The position numbers and the translations under genes are program-made. From assembly GCF_039523755.1 (NCBI RefSeq), contig NZ_BAAAFX010000002.1, positions 372,001 to 436,000 of the forward strand: a stretch of 64,000 nucleotides of DNA, in the 5' to 3' direction. The notes below the pieces were generated by a model that did not search any database, had not been told where the DNA came from, and worked only from the letters and a program-made list of their open reading frames with translations. Origin of the DNA: Tatumella terrea. GTDB taxonomy: Bacteria; Pseudomonadota; Gammaproteobacteria; Enterobacterales; Enterobacteriaceae. Positions 62,931 through 64,000 of this stretch are shown here, in pieces. Numbering within the stretch: the first letter of the stretch is position 1; every line of letters begins with the position of its first letter.

Positions 62931-64000
62931 ATGGACAATATACCTTCTTCAACTGAGCAATTACCGGTTATCCCCTTACGCAGAATCGATTATTTACGAC
63001 TGCTGTTACGTAAAGACAAGACTCCCGTTGCCATACTTATCCTTGCCGCACTGGTCGGGATCCTCGCGGGCCTGGTCGGAGTCGCCTTCGATAAAGCCAT
63101 CAGTGCGGTACAGCACTATCGTCTGGAAACTCTCCGTGAGCTTCCGTGGGGGATCTCGTTTATTGCCTCGGTGGTGATTTCGGCGTTGCTGGCGATATGG
63201 GGGTTCTGGCTGGTCAAACGCTTTGCGCCTGAAGCGGGCGGGTCAGGGATCCCGGAAATCGAAGGGGCGATGGAAGAATTACGGCCGGTGCGCTGGTGGC
63301 GGGTCGTCCCGGTGAAATTTCTCGGCGGTATGGGGACCTTAGGGGCCGGTATGGTTCTGGGCCGGGAAGGACCGACAGTACAAATGGGCGGTAATCTCGG
63401 GCGGATGGTACTGGATATCTTCCGTATGAAAGGGAATGAAGCCCGGCACACATTGCTGGCGACCGGTGCCGCCGCGGGGCTGACCGCTGCTTTTAACGCC
63501 CCGCTGGCGGGAATTTTGTTTATTCTCGAAGAGATGAGACTGCAGTTCCGCTACAGTCTGATTTCGATAAAAGCCGTTTTTATCGGGGTGATCATGGCCT
63601 GTATCATCTTCCGTATTTTTAATGGCGAGAGTGCGGTATTGAACGTCGGCAGGCTGACGAATGCTCCCCTCAATACCCTCTGGCTCTATCTGATCGCCGG
63701 TATCATTTTTGGTATTCTGGGGGTTATTTTCAATCAGCTTATCTTCACCCTGCAGGACATGTTTGCCCGTCTGCACGGAGGAGAAATGAAAAATATTCTT
63801 CTGATGGGGGCGATTATCGGGGGTTCCTGCGGCTTACTGACGCTTTGTTTCCCCGCCATGACCGGAGGAGGACTGACGCTGATCCCCCAGGCCTTCAGCG
63901 GGCATTATGGCTATGCCATGCTGTTAACTATCTTTTTATTACGGATGGCGACAACGCTGATCAGTTTCTGCTCCGGGGCTCCCGGGGGGATTTTTGCACC
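62931..64000 (+). CDS. clcA: ClcA, H+/Cl- exchange transporter (N-terminal part)
   Basis: This CLC-family antiporter exchanges two Cl- for one H+ and is used in extreme acid response. It starts at the ATG at 62931 (MDNIPSSTEQL) and runs off the window after 356 codons. Visible motifs are GSGIPE (Cl- coordinating Ser), GREGPTVQ with the gating Glu, the internal-proton Glu in ILFILEEM, and GAPGGIFAP at the window end. The family segments PVRWWRV.PVK and MVLDIFR are nearly identical to E. coli ClcA. About the last 110 codons lie beyond the window. Confidence 0.95.
   Translation, partial: MDNIPSSTEQLPVIPLRRIDYLRLLLRKDKTPVAILILAALVGILAGLVGVAFDKAISAVQHYRLETLRELPWGISFIASVVISALLAIWGFWLVKRFAPEAGGSGIPEIEGAMEELRPVRWWRVVPVKFLGGMGTLGAGMVLGREGPTVQMGGNLGRMVLDIFRMKGNEARHTLLATGAAAGLTAAFNAPLAGILFILEEMRLQFRYSLISIKAVFIGVIMACIIFRIFNGESAVLNVGRLTNAPLNTLWLYLIAGIIFGILGVIFNQLIFTLQDMFARLHGGEMKNILLMGAIIGGSCGLLTLCFPAMTGGGLTLIPQAFSGHYGYAMLLTIFLLRMATTLISFCSGAPGGIFA

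Overview
The window is a chromosomal segment of a gamma-proteobacterium of the order Enterobacterales, most likely the Erwiniaceae. The gene order follows the E. coli K-12 2-4 minute region almost gene for gene (mur/fts cluster, secM-secA, ppdD-hofBC, ampDE, aroP-pdhR-aceEF-lpdA, acnB, speED, cueO, hpt, panCB, folK-pcnB, dksA, hrpB, mrcB, hemL, clcA), and the proteins look strongly E. coli-like and mostly equal in length. I cannot fix the genus from sequence alone.

Layout. 1-12.6 kb: the end of the division and cell-wall cluster (murE end to lpxC), tightly packed on the + strand, with a decayed ddlB between murC and ftsQ. 12.9-16.2 kb: secM-secA. 16.3-18.3 kb: mutT facing yacG-zapD-coaE. 18.3-20.4 kb: an accessory patch in the slot where E. 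coli has guaC. It holds a broken DNA methyltransferase, a frameshifted AT-rich secreted-protein gene and a tandem array of hofC 3' ends. 20.4-24.5 kb: a type IV pilus module (hofC-hofB-ppdD) and a NadC homologue that has lost nearly all its catalytic residues. 24.7-35.2 kb: ampDE, aroP and the pyruvate dehydrogenase locus with a perfect PdhR operator. 35.2-38.1 kb: an Mg2+ P-type ATPase with a newly recognised leader peptide and attenuator. 38.7-46.9 kb: acnB, yacL, a 45/46-bp minisatellite, speDE, yacC, cueO with a CueR-type promoter, hpt. 47.2-58.2 kb: yadGH, panCB-folK-pcnB-gluQ-dksA, sfsA-thpR, hrpB. 58.3-64 kb: mrcB, a gene-free stretch where E. coli has fhuACDB, hemL, and clcA running off the end.

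Functionally the window joins envelope biogenesis (lipid II synthesis, septum assembly, PBP1b, LpxC, SecA), central carbon entry (PDH complex, aconitase B), cofactor and polyamine synthesis (CoA, pantothenate, folate, tetrapyrrole, spermidine) and metal homeostasis (Mg2+, Cu).

The distinctive theme is gene loss and decay in an otherwise conserved backbone. ddlB is a pseudogene. guaC, gcd, can, panD and fhuACDB are absent from their usual slots. NadC and ThpR are full length but have damaged active sites. Three separate tandem-duplication arrays lie in intergenic positions. The most novel observations are the mgtL-type attenuator, the dead-site NadC, and the higher-order hofC 3'-end repeat array. 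I found no tRNA, rRNA, CRISPR, insertion sequence or complete prophage.
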